The notes under the pieces were generated by a model. The model did no database searches. It saw nothing but the letters and a program-made list of their open reading frames with translations, and was not told the DNA's origin. Below are positions 7,557 to 15,929 of a stretch of DNA of 18,701 nt, one piece after another (position 1 is the stretch's first letter; every line of letters begins with the position of its first letter). The translations under genes and the position numbers were made by a program. Source of the stretch: Pseudomonadales bacterium (GTDB lineage: Bacteria; Pseudomonadota; Gammaproteobacteria; Pseudomonadales; Azotimanducaceae); assembly GCA_022448765.1 (NCBI GenBank), contig JAKUTI010000024.1:1-18701 (forward strand), in the 5' to 3' direction.

Positions 7557-7920
7557 CACCCTAAAACCTGGGTTTGGTTACGGACGCTCGCGACGACTAA
7601 CAAAAAGGCACCAATTCGATCGCGTTTTTCAGGAAGCCAGTGTACGTCGGACGCACCCGCCTCTGCGATTGCTCGCTCTGCCGAATAATGTGGCTGTGCC
7701 AAGACTTGGTATTGTCGTCAGTAAGCGAGCAATGCATCGAGCCGTTACTCGAAATCGAGCAAAGCGCGTGATCCGCGAGTCGTTTCGTAACGAACAACAC
7801 CAATTACCAGCCATGGATATTATTGTTCAGGCAATCCCTGGGAAAGCCGGTAAAGAACAGGTTGCCGAGTTGACGGATGCGCTGTCGCAATTATGGAAGG
7901 GACTTGTGGGTGAAGCTTAA
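7525..7920 (+). CDS. rnpA: Ribonuclease P protein component
   Basis: Basic protein subunit of RNase P, which with the catalytic RNA trims the 5' leader from pre-tRNAs. The family block RRLTKRHQFDRVF is at residues 23-35, and the RNR signature is at 76-78 within TRNRAKRVIRESFR. The 131 residues compare with about 119 in E. coli. The only canonical start before the conserved N-terminal block is GTG at 7525, inside rpmH, giving a 32-base overlap and an N-terminal extension of about 20 residues. No Shine-Dalgarno is clear, so translation may be coupled to rpmH. An unusual start codon further in cannot be excluded. The 3' end overlaps yidD by 11 bases. Confidence 0.95.
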   Translation: MQKDEKDSPSSTLKPGFGYGRSRRLTKRHQFDRVFQEASVRRTHPPLRLLALPNNVAVPRLGIVVSKRAMHRAVTRNRAKRVIRESFRNEQHQLPAMDIIVQAIPGKAGKEQVAELTDALSQLWKGLVGEA

Positions 7921-8203
7921 ATCGAGACTGAGTCAGTTTCCGAGGTGGTTTCTCATACGTCTCATTGGTCTCTATCGGTTTTGGATTAGTCCGATTATCG
8001 GCTCGCACTGTCGGTTCGAACCTACTTGTTCGCAATACGCGGTCACCGCCGTTGAGAAGTATGGTGCGGTTCTTGGGTTTTGGCTTACGCTTAAACGCTT
8101 GGGGAAATGTCATCCACTTCACCGCGGCGGGGTTGATCCGGTCCCTGACGGTCTCGAGCATTCGGCCAAATCAGCGATAAGTCATAGAGAAAGCGCTCAT
8201 TGA
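7910..8203 (+). CDS. yidD: Membrane protein insertion efficiency factor YidD
   Basis: Small peripheral inner-membrane protein that assists YidC in inserting membrane proteins. An N-terminal amphipathic stretch (WFLIRLIGLYRFWISP) is followed by the diagnostic cysteine block HCRFEPTCSQYA (residues 33-44) and KCHPLHRGGVDPVP. GTG 7910 was chosen because GGAAGGGA lies seven bases upstream and the length (97 residues) is close to E. coli (85); an ATG at 7877 in the same frame would add 11 residues within rnpA. It overlaps rnpA by 11 bases, and its TGA overlaps the yidC start by four. Confidence 0.93.
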   Translation: MKLKSRLSQFPRWFLIRLIGLYRFWISPIIGSHCRFEPTCSQYAVTAVEKYGAVLGFWLTLKRLGKCHPLHRGGVDPVPDGLEHSAKSAISHRESAH

Positions 8204-9909
8204 ACCCTAGCGAAATCATACGTTGGTCATTGTTGGCAGGGTTGGCCGTCGTCGGATACCTTTTGATACAGGCGTGGACGGCTGATAACGCGCGGGTTAT
8301 TCCCGTTAGCGAGCAACGAGCGCCGTTGCCGAACACAGAGAGGTTTGTGGCGCCAGAGATTGAGCCAGAAGAATTAGGCGACACAGACGTTCCAGATGCG
8401 AGTCTTGTGAAGAGTGATCGGACGCTAACTACAACGACCAGGACTTCAATCCCAGAACAACTCATAGAAGTTGAAACACCCATCCAACACGTTTGGATAG
8501 ACCCGGTGGGAGGAGATATTGCAGGATTGCAGCTCCCCCAATATGCGGTGAGCTTGGATCAGCCCGATGTGCCGCTGAAACTCTTGGATCGAAGTGACGA
8601 CAGCACATACCTAGCGCAGAGTGGCTTGTTGGGTCGCGACGGTCCCGATGCTCGAAGCGAGGGACGGCCGAGATATCAGGCGGATCGATACTCGTACGTT
8701 GTGCGAGAGGGGCAGAGGCCCATGGACGTCGCACTGCATTATGAGCAGGACGGGGTTTCGATTCGCAAGATTTACCGCTTTCGCCCAGACGAATACCTGA
8801 TCGACGTCGTCTATGAAATTGAAAACAGAGGTAGCGAAGACTTTGTTGCCGCGCTGTGGGTGCAATTGAAGCGGGACGGGGGAAAGGCGAGTACCCAGAG
8901 TGCGAGCAATTGGGGACCGAGGTCATTCCTCGGGGTAGCGCTAACGACCGACGAAACGAATTACGAAAAAATGACGTTTGAAGACCTGGACGACGATCGC
9001 CTGCGAGAAATCAAGGTTGGTGGTTGGATAGCAATCATTCAGCGTTATTTCTTAGCGGCCTGGGTCTCGCAAGTTGATCAGCGCAACCAGTATTTTGCGG
9101 AGCCCATGGGCTCCGGGTTGTATCGAGCGGGGTTTGTGGGGCCTGAAGTCAGAATTGCACGCAATTCCACTGGAACGTACGAGGCTCAGCTTTATGCGGG
9201 ACCCAAAGATCAGAAAAAATTAGGCTTAATTGCTGCCCATCTTGATAGGGCCCTCGATTACGGTTGGTTTTGGTTTTTGTCGGAACCGCTGTTTCTTTTC
9301 GTCGATTGGGTCTTCGGTCTTGTCGGCAATTGGGGGCTTGCGATTATTCTGCTGACCATCGTGGTCAAGATTGCGCTTTTTCCGCTGATGGCCAGGAGCT
9401 ATAAGTCCATGGCGAAAATGCGAAAAGTCGCGCCGCAGCTCAAACGACTCCAGGAACGATACGCCGACGACAAACAAAAACTCTCCCAGGAAATGATGGG
9501 GCTGTACAAGAAAGAGGGGGCAAACCCACTAGGTGGCTGCCTGCCCATGCTCCTGCAAATGCCAGTTTTCTTTGCGCTCTACTGGGTTCTCTACGAAAGT
9601 GTTGAACTAAGGCACGCGCCTTTTGCTCTGTGGATTGTTGACCTTTCCGCGATGGACCCATACTTCGTACTACCCATTCTGATGGGGGCGTCTCAGTACG
9701 GCATGCAAATGATGAATCCGCCCATGCCGGATCCAATGCAACAACAAATGATGAAAATCATGCCGCTCTTCTTCTGTGTGATCATGGCCTTTTTCCCGGC
9801 GGGGCTTGTCCTTTATTGGGTCGTGAACAATCTCTTTTCCTTTGCTCAGCAGTTTTACGCTACGAGGAAATACGGTACCCCGGGGGGGTCGTTGGCCTCC
9901 GGCGGGTAG
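8200..9909 (+). CDS. yidC: Membrane protein insertase YidC
   Basis: Inner-membrane insertase (Oxa1/Alb3 family) that works alone or with SecYEG; in E. coli its known substrates include Fo subunits a and c. Of 569 residues, an N-terminal membrane anchor spans about 7-27, a large periplasmic beta domain follows to about 340, and the conserved five-helix insertase domain starts near GWFWFLSEPLFLF. It includes the Arg/Lys-rich cytoplasmic hairpin with two helices (MARSYKSMAKMRKVAPQL) and GGCLPMLLQMPVFFALYW. The gram-negative long form is evident. The start is TTG 8200, in the TTGA overlap with the yidD stop; no other start fits the anchor. mnmE follows after one base. Confidence 0.97.
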   Translation: MNPSEIIRWSLLAGLAVVGYLLIQAWTADNARVIPVSEQRAPLPNTERFVAPEIEPEELGDTDVPDASLVKSDRTLTTTTRTSIPEQLIEVETPIQHVWIDPVGGDIAGLQLPQYAVSLDQPDVPLKLLDRSDDSTYLAQSGLLGRDGPDARSEGRPRYQADRYSYVVREGQRPMDVALHYEQDGVSIRKIYRFRPDEYLIDVVYEIENRGSEDFVAALWVQLKRDGGKASTQSASNWGPRSFLGVALTTDETNYEKMTFEDLDDDRLREIKVGGWIAIIQRYFLAAWVSQVDQRNQYFAEPMGSGLYRAGFVGPEVRIARNSTGTYEAQLYAGPKDQKKLGLIAAHLDRALDYGWFWFLSEPLFLFVDWVFGLVGNWGLAIILLTIVVKIALFPLMARSYKSMAKMRKVAPQLKRLQERYADDKQKLSQEMMGLYKKEGANPLGGCLPMLLQMPVFFALYWVLYESVELRHAPFALWIVDLSAMDPYFVLPILMGASQYGMQMMNPPMPDPMQQQMMKIMPLFFCVIMAFFPAGLVLYWVVNNLFSFAQQFYATRKYGTPGGSLASGG

Positions 9910-9910
9910 T

Positions 9911-11218
9911 GTGATCGAAACCATCGCCGCGATTGCGACACCACCTGGTCGTGGTGGTATAGGGATCGTGCGAGTATCTGGCCCGCGTGCACGGTCCGTT
10001 GCTGAGGCAATATTGGGCCAATGCCCTGTCCCCAGAGCCGCAACCTATGCGGCGTTCAAAGACGCTGACGGGGACGCGATTGATGAAGGGTTAGCCCTTT
10101 TTTTCGCGGCCCCCCATTCGTATACGGGCGAGGACGTGCTTGAGCTGCAGGGCCATGGGGCCCCCGTCGTCTTAGATCTCCTTTTAAATCTTACGTTGAG
10201 CAAAGGCGTGCGTCTTGCAAGACCGGGGGAATTTACCGAGCGCGCCTTTTTGAATGAGCGACTGGATCTGGCGCAGGCAGAATCGGTCATCGACCTCATC
10301 AATAGCGCAAGCGAGCAAGCAGCGCGATCCGCTGCACGGTCGCTCACCGGTGAGTTTTCAAAGGCGGTTATGGCCATCGATCAAAACGTTCTAGAACTGA
10401 GGGTTTATGTTGAAGGGGCTATTGACTTCCCCGAAGACGAAATAGATTTCCTCGCAGATCGAGAGGTCGCGATCGCCGCGGAAGCCATCGATCAGGCACT
10501 AACCAGCATTCTTGAACGATCTGCACGTGGTACGTCCTTGCATGAAGGTTTAGACCTGGTCATCGGCGGGAAACCGAACGTGGGGAAGTCCAGCATATTG
10601 AACGCGCTGGTCGGCGATGAACGTGCGATCGTGACCGGCATTCCTGGGACGACGCGCGATTTGCTGGACGTAGATCTCGTCATCGATGGGTTACCGATTC
10701 GAGTGCGGGACACTGCGGGTATTCGCGAGAGTGTTGATGTCGTTGAGCAAGAGGGGATTGCGCGAGCCCGTGCCGCCCTTGATCGCGCGGATGCAGTGAT
10801 GTGGGTCATTGAAGATGGCGAAGTAGACCCAAACATTCCTGCGTTTGCGGCACCGACACTGTTGGTCCGAAACAAATGCGACCTCACGGGCAGGGGGGCG
10901 GGATGCGTCGCTGATCACGATGTCAGCCTCTCCGCATTAACGGGGGCGGGTGTTGAAGATCTCAAGCGGGAAATAAAGAAGCTCATTGGATTTGAGGGCG
11001 GCGAGGGCGCTTTTCTAGGGCGTCGACGCCATATCGCCGCGCTGAAAGCAGCGCAGGCGGCCGTGCGGGAAGGTCTGGCCGAAATTCAAGCGGGACGGGG
11101 GGAATTGGCGGCTGAGGCGCTGCGAACGACGCAACAAGCGTTGGGCGACATTGTTGGGGTAACCACGACGGATGAGCTGCTGGGCGAAATTTTCACCGCG
11201 TTTTGTATTGGTAAATAA
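9911..11218 (+). CDS. mnmE: tRNA modification GTPase MnmE
   Basis: With MnmG, forms the complex that adds a (carboxymethyl)aminomethyl group to C5 of the wobble uridine in certain tRNAs. The N-terminal tetrahydrofolate-binding domain begins IAAIATPPGRGGIGI. The inserted G domain has G1 GKPNVGKSS at 220-228, the GTTRD G2 segment, DTAG and NKCD. The C-terminal CIGK has the conserved Cys at 432. GTG 9911 lies one base after the yidC stop and matches the family start; a longer frame from a TTG at 9842 would add 23 unlikely residues overlapping yidC. The 435 residues compare with 454 in E. coli. mnmG, its partner, is the next gene. Confidence 0.97.
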   Translation: MIETIAAIATPPGRGGIGIVRVSGPRARSVAEAILGQCPVPRAATYAAFKDADGDAIDEGLALFFAAPHSYTGEDVLELQGHGAPVVLDLLLNLTLSKGVRLARPGEFTERAFLNERLDLAQAESVIDLINSASEQAARSAARSLTGEFSKAVMAIDQNVLELRVYVEGAIDFPEDEIDFLADREVAIAAEAIDQALTSILERSARGTSLHEGLDLVIGGKPNVGKSSILNALVGDERAIVTGIPGTTRDLLDVDLVIDGLPIRVRDTAGIRESVDVVEQEGIARARAALDRADAVMWVIEDGEVDPNIPAFAAPTLLVRNKCDLTGRGAGCVADHDVSLSALTGAGVEDLKREIKKLIGFEGGEGAFLGRRRHIAALKAAQAAVREGLAEIQAGRGELAAEALRTTQQALGDIVGVTTTDELLGEIFTAFCIGK

Positions 11219-11286
11219 CGCGCCAACCAAATTGCTCCGCAATCGAAACAAAATCGGCTAGGATACTCGCCCGGTTGGTAGAGCCC

Positions 11287-13164
11287 ATGCAACATCCTGA
11301 GACATATGACGTCGTTATTATCGGTGGCGGGCACGCGGGTACAGAAGCGGCGCTAGCTTCGGCGCGCGGCGGCGCGTCGACCTTACTGCTTACGCAGAGC
11401 GTTGAAACGCTCGGTCAAATGTCGTGCAACCCCGCGATCGGGGGTATTGGCAAGAGCCACCTGGTGAAAGAGATCGATGCATTAGGCGGCGCCATGGGAC
11501 TCGCCACCGATCAAGCCGGCATCCAATTCAGGGTGCTCAATAGCCGCAAAGGGCCGGCGGTCAGGGCGACGCGCGCCCAGGCGGATCGGACGCTCTACCG
11601 GAAGGCGATTCGACGAATCATCGAAAGCGCCCCTCTTCTACGGGTCGTCCAAGAAACAGTCGTAGACCTTGTCATTAACGATAGCGTGATTGCTGGTGTG
11701 GTGACTCATGCGGGTCACACCTTTAAAGCCCCAGCGGTCGTGTTGACGACGGGGACTTTCTTAGGGGGGCGATTGTTCGTTGGGCAGGAAAGCCAGCCAG
11801 GGGGCCGCGCTGGAGGCCCGGCGTCGGGACCGCTCGCCAAGAAACTTCGTGCGCTCCCGTTTCGAGTCGATCGACTTAAAACGGGAACACCGCCGAGAGT
11901 TGATGGCACGAGTGTGGATTTCGACCGAATGGAAGTACAACTCGGCGACGAACCGCGCCCGACCATGTCATTTTTGTCCACACCAGACGACCATCCCCGT
12001 CAAACGTGTTGCCACATCACCTACACGAATGCAGAAACACACGACATTATTCGTGCGGGGCTCCATCGTTCGCCGATGTATTCCGGGGCGATTGAAGGAG
12101 TGGGGCCCCGATACTGCCCATCGATCGAAGATAAAGTGGTCCGATTTGCCGAGCGCTCAGCGCATCAGATATTTGTAGAACCGGAAGGCCTTGATACCGA
12201 TGAGTTGTACCCAAACGGTATTTCAACGAGCCTACCCTTGGACGTGCAAATCGCGGCACTCCAAACCGTCAAGGGGTTTGAACGAGCACGCATTACACAC
12301 CCGGGATATGCCGTCGAGTATGACTTTTTTGATCCGCGTGACCTAAATCACTCCCTCGAGACAAAAAGCGTTGCAGGGCTTTTTTTTGCGGGACAAATCA
12401 ACGGGACGACGGGTTATGAGGAAGCGGCAGCCCAAGGCATAGTCGCAGGAATTAATGCGGCACGAAAAGTGGCGGGGCGTTCGCCGTGGACGCCCGCCAG
12501 GCACGACGCATACATCGGTGTTCTGATCGACGATCTGGTGACACTGGGGACTAACGAACCTTATCGGATGTTCACGAGCCGCGCGGAATATCGGTTGCGA
12601 CTGCGTCAGGATAATGCGGACCAACGTCTTACCCCTATTGGTCGCGAGCTTGGGATCATTGACGAAAATCGGTGGCGCCGGTTCGAACACAAACGCAAAG
12701 AATTGCGAAAACTCACTGCGACCCTTGGAGATACGACAGTGAGTGTGGGCTCAGATATTGCCGGACAGATTGCGAGATCGACAGGAGAAGAGATTAGGAA
12801 GGATGCGACGCTATTGAGCATGCTGCGAAGACCAGGTGTGACCGCGGAGGTGATAAGCCACACTCTAGGCCCAGCCGTTTCAATAGAGCTACTGCAACAG
12901 GTCGAGACCGAAGCAAAATATGACGGCTATATACGGCGACAGGACGAGTCAATTGAGCGGGCAAAGAAGCAAGCGCGAGTCTCACTCTCGGAGACCATGG
13001 ACTACGCGACCATCGAGGGGTTGTCGAACGAGCTAAAACAAAAACTTTCGCACGCGAAACCGACAAATTTGGCTAATGCCTCACGTATTCCAGGAATGAC
13101 CCCGGCGGCCATTTCATTGCTGGCAGTTCACGCCAAGCGCCAGCAGCGGATGACTTCAGCGTAA
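11287..13164 (+). CDS. mnmG: tRNA uridine-5-carboxymethylaminomethyl(34) synthase MnmG
   Basis: FAD-dependent partner of MnmE in wobble uridine modification. The Rossmann motif VVIIGGGHAGTEAA is at the N-terminus, followed by GGIGKSH, RVLNSRKGPAVRATRAQADR and GTFLGGRLFVG. RYCPSIEDK places a cysteine at residue 277, the position of the E. coli catalytic C277. The C-terminal helical domain binds MnmE and tRNA. The ATG at 11287 aligns with the E. coli start; a TTG at 11275 would add four residues. Length is 625 (E. coli 629). The gap of 68 bases from mnmE has no clear promoter, and rsmG starts three bases after the TAA. Confidence 0.98.
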   Translation: MQHPETYDVVIIGGGHAGTEAALASARGGASTLLLTQSVETLGQMSCNPAIGGIGKSHLVKEIDALGGAMGLATDQAGIQFRVLNSRKGPAVRATRAQADRTLYRKAIRRIIESAPLLRVVQETVVDLVINDSVIAGVVTHAGHTFKAPAVVLTTGTFLGGRLFVGQESQPGGRAGGPASGPLAKKLRALPFRVDRLKTGTPPRVDGTSVDFDRMEVQLGDEPRPTMSFLSTPDDHPRQTCCHITYTNAETHDIIRAGLHRSPMYSGAIEGVGPRYCPSIEDKVVRFAERSAHQIFVEPEGLDTDELYPNGISTSLPLDVQIAALQTVKGFERARITHPGYAVEYDFFDPRDLNHSLETKSVAGLFFAGQINGTTGYEEAAAQGIVAGINAARKVAGRSPWTPARHDAYIGVLIDDLVTLGTNEPYRMFTSRAEYRLRLRQDNADQRLTPIGRELGIIDENRWRRFEHKRKELRKLTATLGDTTVSVGSDIAGQIARSTGEEIRKDATLLSMLRRPGVTAEVISHTLGPAVSIELLQQVETEAKYDGYIRRQDESIERAKKQARVSLSETMDYATIEGLSNELKQKLSHAKPTNLANASRIPGMTPAAISLLAVHAKRQQRMTSA

Positions 13165-13167
13165 CGC

Positions 13168-13761
13168 TTGCGATCTCGGACACAAGAGAAACTACTTTCC
13201 TCCGGCTTGAGCCCTGGCCAGTGCGAAATCCTCGATGGATACTTATCGCTGGTGCAACGTTGGAATGAGGTATGCAGCCTGGTCTCGAGAGGCGACATTG
13301 CTCGGCTGGAGGAAAGGCACCTCCTAGACAGCCTGTCGCTTCTCTCCTTCATTGAGGGCCGACCACGGCTCCTCGACATTGGCTCGGGCGGCGGCTTCCC
13401 GGGAATAGTGCTTGCGATTGGGCGACCTGAAATGGAGGTCGTGTTGATCGAACGCAGCCAAAAAAAAGCGCGATTTCTGCAACAGGTTGTTTATGAGCTC
13501 AAACTTGGTAGCGTGGAGGTGCTCGCACGGGATGTGCGGAGTTATGAGCCAGGGAAATTGTTTGGTACGGTAACGGCCAGGGCGGTCGCAAATCCGATCA
13601 GCGCATGGTCGTTAGCTCGGCCGTTCCTCGACAAAGGGGGTCGCTTCCTGCTGCAGACGACGAAGCCCATATCAACGCCGCTTGACGGCAGTGAGATGCG
13701 CGAAACACGCCGCGGTGCCGTAGGCTGGGTGTCTGCGTTGGAAGTGAAGAGCCAGGCATGA
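13168..13761 (+). CDS. rsmG: 16S rRNA (guanine-527-N7)-methyltransferase RsmG
   Basis: SAM-dependent enzyme that methylates G527 of 16S rRNA; loss of it gives low-level streptomycin resistance in several bacteria. The SAM site LLDIGSGGGFPG covers residues 68-79, preceded by RHLLDSL and followed by KKARFLQQVVYELKL, all RsmG-typical. Length is 197 (E. coli 207). The start is TTG 13168, only three bases after the mnmG stop and without a clear Shine-Dalgarno, which suggests coupling to mnmG. Its stop overlaps the parA start in ATGA. Confidence 0.95.
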   Translation: MRSRTQEKLLSSGLSPGQCEILDGYLSLVQRWNEVCSLVSRGDIARLEERHLLDSLSLLSFIEGRPRLLDIGSGGGFPGIVLAIGRPEMEVVLIERSQKKARFLQQVVYELKLGSVEVLARDVRSYEPGKLFGTVTARAVANPISAWSLARPFLDKGGRFLLQTTKPISTPLDGSEMRETRRGAVGWVSALEVKSQA

Positions 13762-14534
13762 CGCGAACCATCGCGGTCGCCAATCAAAAAGGAGGCGTGG
13801 GTAAAACCACGACGAGCGTCAATCTTTCGGCTTCGCTTCAAAAGACGGGCGCACGCACACTGCTCGTGGATATGGACCCACAAGGGAACGCCACCATGGG
13901 TTGTGGTGTCGACAAACACCAACTCGAGTACAGCAACTTTCACTGGTTGCTGGGAGAGGCAAGCCTTGAAGACACGTGGCGCCAATCATCGGCGGGATTT
14001 CGGCTGATTCCGGCAAACACGGACCTGACCGCTGCCGAGGTGGCGTTGCTTCAGGCGAACGATCGAGGCCAACGCTTGTCGCGTCGACTGGAGGCAGTGG
14101 AAGCTGGTCTCGATTACATCATTATTGACTGCCCGCCGACGTTAACCCTATTGACCCTTAATGCCCTGTTTGCCGCCGACGGCGTGCTAATTCCTATGCA
14201 ATGTGAATACTACGCCCTCGAAGGCTTAACCGATCTCTTAGAGACCGTCGAAGGCGTTCGTTCCAGCGGCAACAGCACGCTAGAAATAGAAGGTATATTG
14301 AGGACTATGTATGATCCTCGAAATAGCCTTACGGGCGAAGTCTCGAAACAACTGATAGAGCACTTTGGCGACCAGGTTTTCAGGACCGTGATACCGCGTA
14401 ATGTGCGGCTGGCTGAGGCGCCGAGTCACGGCCTTCCAGCCATGCTTTATGACGCGTACTCTCGAGGAGCCGTGGCATACCATGCCTTAGCGGCAGAAAT
14501 GATTCGCAGACATACACAAAAGGAAGTGTCTTAG
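13758..14534 (+). CDS. parA: Chromosome-partitioning ATPase ParA (Soj family)
   Basis: Walker-type ATPase that forms gradients on the nucleoid and moves ParB-parS complexes apart. The deviant Walker A motif KGGVGKTT with its signature Lys is at residues 11-18, followed by LLVDMDPQGNAT (A') and YIIIDCPPT (Walker B). It is 258 residues long without the N-terminal helix-turn-helix domain of plasmid ParA of type Ia, so it is of the chromosomal type. The ATG overlaps the rsmG stop by four bases (ATGA), and parB starts two bases after the TAG ends. The two parS sites in recF are likely targets of the pair. Confidence 0.97.
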   Translation: MTRTIAVANQKGGVGKTTTSVNLSASLQKTGARTLLVDMDPQGNATMGCGVDKHQLEYSNFHWLLGEASLEDTWRQSSAGFRLIPANTDLTAAEVALLQANDRGQRLSRRLEAVEAGLDYIIIDCPPTLTLLTLNALFAADGVLIPMQCEYYALEGLTDLLETVEGVRSSGNSTLEIEGILRTMYDPRNSLTGEVSKQLIEHFGDQVFRTVIPRNVRLAEAPSHGLPAMLYDAYSRGAVAYHALAAEMIRRHTQKEVS

Positions 14535-14535
14535 G

Positions 14536-15414
14536 ATGAACAGGAAGCGTGGTCTTGGGCGCGGGCTGGATGCTTTACTCAATACTAGCGTCGACCAGGT
14601 CACACAGCCTGGAGATCCGCCCGGCTCACGAGAGACGCTCAGCCATATTAGCGTTGAGCAGATTCATCGAGGACAGTTTCAACCACGGAAACGAATCGAC
14701 GAGGCGAGCATCGACGAGCTTGCACAATCGATCAAGGCGCAAGGCGTGATGCAACCCATTGTATTGCGGCAACGACCGATAGGCGGGTATGAAATTATCG
14801 CTGGCGAACGACGTTGGCGGGCCTCGGTAAAAGCTGGGTTGTCCGAGATCCCGGCCGTGGTACGAGAAGTAACCGACGAACAGGCTCTTGCACTAGCGCT
14901 TATTGAAAATCTACAGCGCGAAGACCTAAATCCGCTGGAGGAATGTAGAGCGCTGGGTCGATTACGCGATGAATTTGGGCTGACCCAGCAGCAGGTTGCC
15001 GATGCCGTAGGCAAGTCGCGGACGGCAGTCACTAATTTACTTCGACTACAAAATTTAGGGTCAGGAGCAGCCCAGCTACTAGAAGAGGGGTCGATTGAAA
15101 TGGGCCATGCGCGCGCGTTGTTGCCACTCGAGCAACGCGATCAAGATGCAGCAGCTCGACGAATCGCGCTCAAGCGGCTATCTGTTCGGCAAGCAGAAGC
15201 CTTGGTACGTCGGATGCTTGCTGGTCCACGGGCGAGGACGCAAAACGCTGACGCGGATACGCGGCGCGTTGAGAGGGAGCTCTCGGAAAAACTCGGGGCC
15301 CCCGTCGTGATACGGCATCATGGCGGCGGCAAGGCTGGTGGGCGAGGCCAGATTACGATTCGCTACGGCAGCATGGAGGAGTTGGAAGGACTGCTTCGAC
15401 ACCTTCGTGGTTGA
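14536..15414 (+). CDS. parB: Chromosome-partitioning protein ParB (Spo0J family)
   Basis: CTP-dependent DNA clamp that loads at parS and spreads along neighbouring DNA. The N-terminal ParA-stimulating segment is basic (RKRGLGRGLDALL). The ParB/sulfiredoxin domain carries GERRWRA at residues 90-96, the CTP-binding region, and ENLQREDLNPLEE. The helix-turn-helix that reads parS contains QVADAVGKSRTAVTNLLRL. A C-terminal dimerisation domain ends the 292 residues. The gene is last in the block that begins with rpmH; 155 bases separate it from atpI. Confidence 0.97.
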   Translation: MNRKRGLGRGLDALLNTSVDQVTQPGDPPGSRETLSHISVEQIHRGQFQPRKRIDEASIDELAQSIKAQGVMQPIVLRQRPIGGYEIIAGERRWRASVKAGLSEIPAVVREVTDEQALALALIENLQREDLNPLEECRALGRLRDEFGLTQQQVADAVGKSRTAVTNLLRLQNLGSGAAQLLEEGSIEMGHARALLPLEQRDQDAAARRIALKRLSVRQAEALVRRMLAGPRARTQNADADTRRVERELSEKLGAPVVIRHHGGGKAGGRGQITIRYGSMEELEGLLRHLRG

Positions 15415-15460
15415 CGGAGAAAAAACAACCCTATTAGCGAATCAATAACGCACTACGGGG

Positions 15461-15489
15461 TGGTGTGTCGCAGAACCCAACCGTATAAT
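15461..15489 (+). promoter_or_regulatory. Probable promoter of the atp operon
   Basis: A perfect -10 TATAAT lies at 15484-15489 in the parB-atpI gap. The best -35 at 17-base spacing is a weak TGGTGT (15461-15466), so the -10 is the main evidence. The transcript would begin near 15496 and have a leader of about 75 bases containing a small GGGC-AAA-GCCC hairpin (15519-15529). Confidence 0.6.
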
Positions 15490-15569
15490 GACGCTGCCTT
15501 GTGCACCCCAACTTTTTCGGGCAAAGCCCTGTCGGGTTTGTCGGAAATAGGCCAGGTTGAGTAACGAAT

Positions 15570-15926
15570 TTGTTCTCTGATGCGCGCGCGCCGCGGCGGC
15601 TGCTGATCGTTCAGAGCACGGGCGTTGTCGTCATTGTGCTGGGGCTTTTGTTTGTTAGCGAGGCGCAGAGTATGGCGGCGGTGTTGGGCGGGGGATCGGT
15701 TGTGTTACCAAACGCGTGGTTCGCGTTCAGGATGCATCGAACGAGAAGGGCCGGAACCATTCTCGGGCGAGGGGTGTTGAAAATAATACTGGTCGTTGCC
15801 TGCCTTGCGCTGGCGCTGGCCTTGTTTGAACCAGAGCCACTCGGTTTTTTTGCGGCTCTTTCATGGGTGTTGCTGGTTCAGGTTGTTGGGCCGATGGTTG
15901 GCCCGCGTAGTGAGGAAACGGGATAA
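15570..15926 (+). CDS. atpI: ATP synthase accessory protein AtpI
   Basis: Small membrane protein that helps assemble the c-ring and is not part of the final enzyme. The 118 residues contain four likely membrane segments (about 12-30, 33-50, 66-86 and 91-110). The LGGGSVVLPNAWFAF stretch and the position just before atpB identify the poorly conserved AtpI family. The only usable start is TTG 15570, because an in-frame stop lies at 15558-15560. The GAG in the upstream GGTTGAG is a weak ribosome site. The stop is three bases from atpB, whose Shine-Dalgarno lies within its end. Confidence 0.88.
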   Translation: MFSDARAPRRLLIVQSTGVVVIVLGLLFVSEAQSMAAVLGGGSVVLPNAWFAFRMHRTRRAGTILGRGVLKIILVVACLALALALFEPEPLGFFAALSWVLLVQVVGPMVGPRSEETG

Positions 15927-15929
15927 AGG

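Noticed and set aside
15519..15540. Hairpin GGGC-AAA-GCCC followed by GGGTTTG in the atpI leader, considered as a terminator
   Set aside because: No T run follows and it lies downstream of the probable atp promoter, where a terminator would be out of place; an attenuator role cannot be shown.
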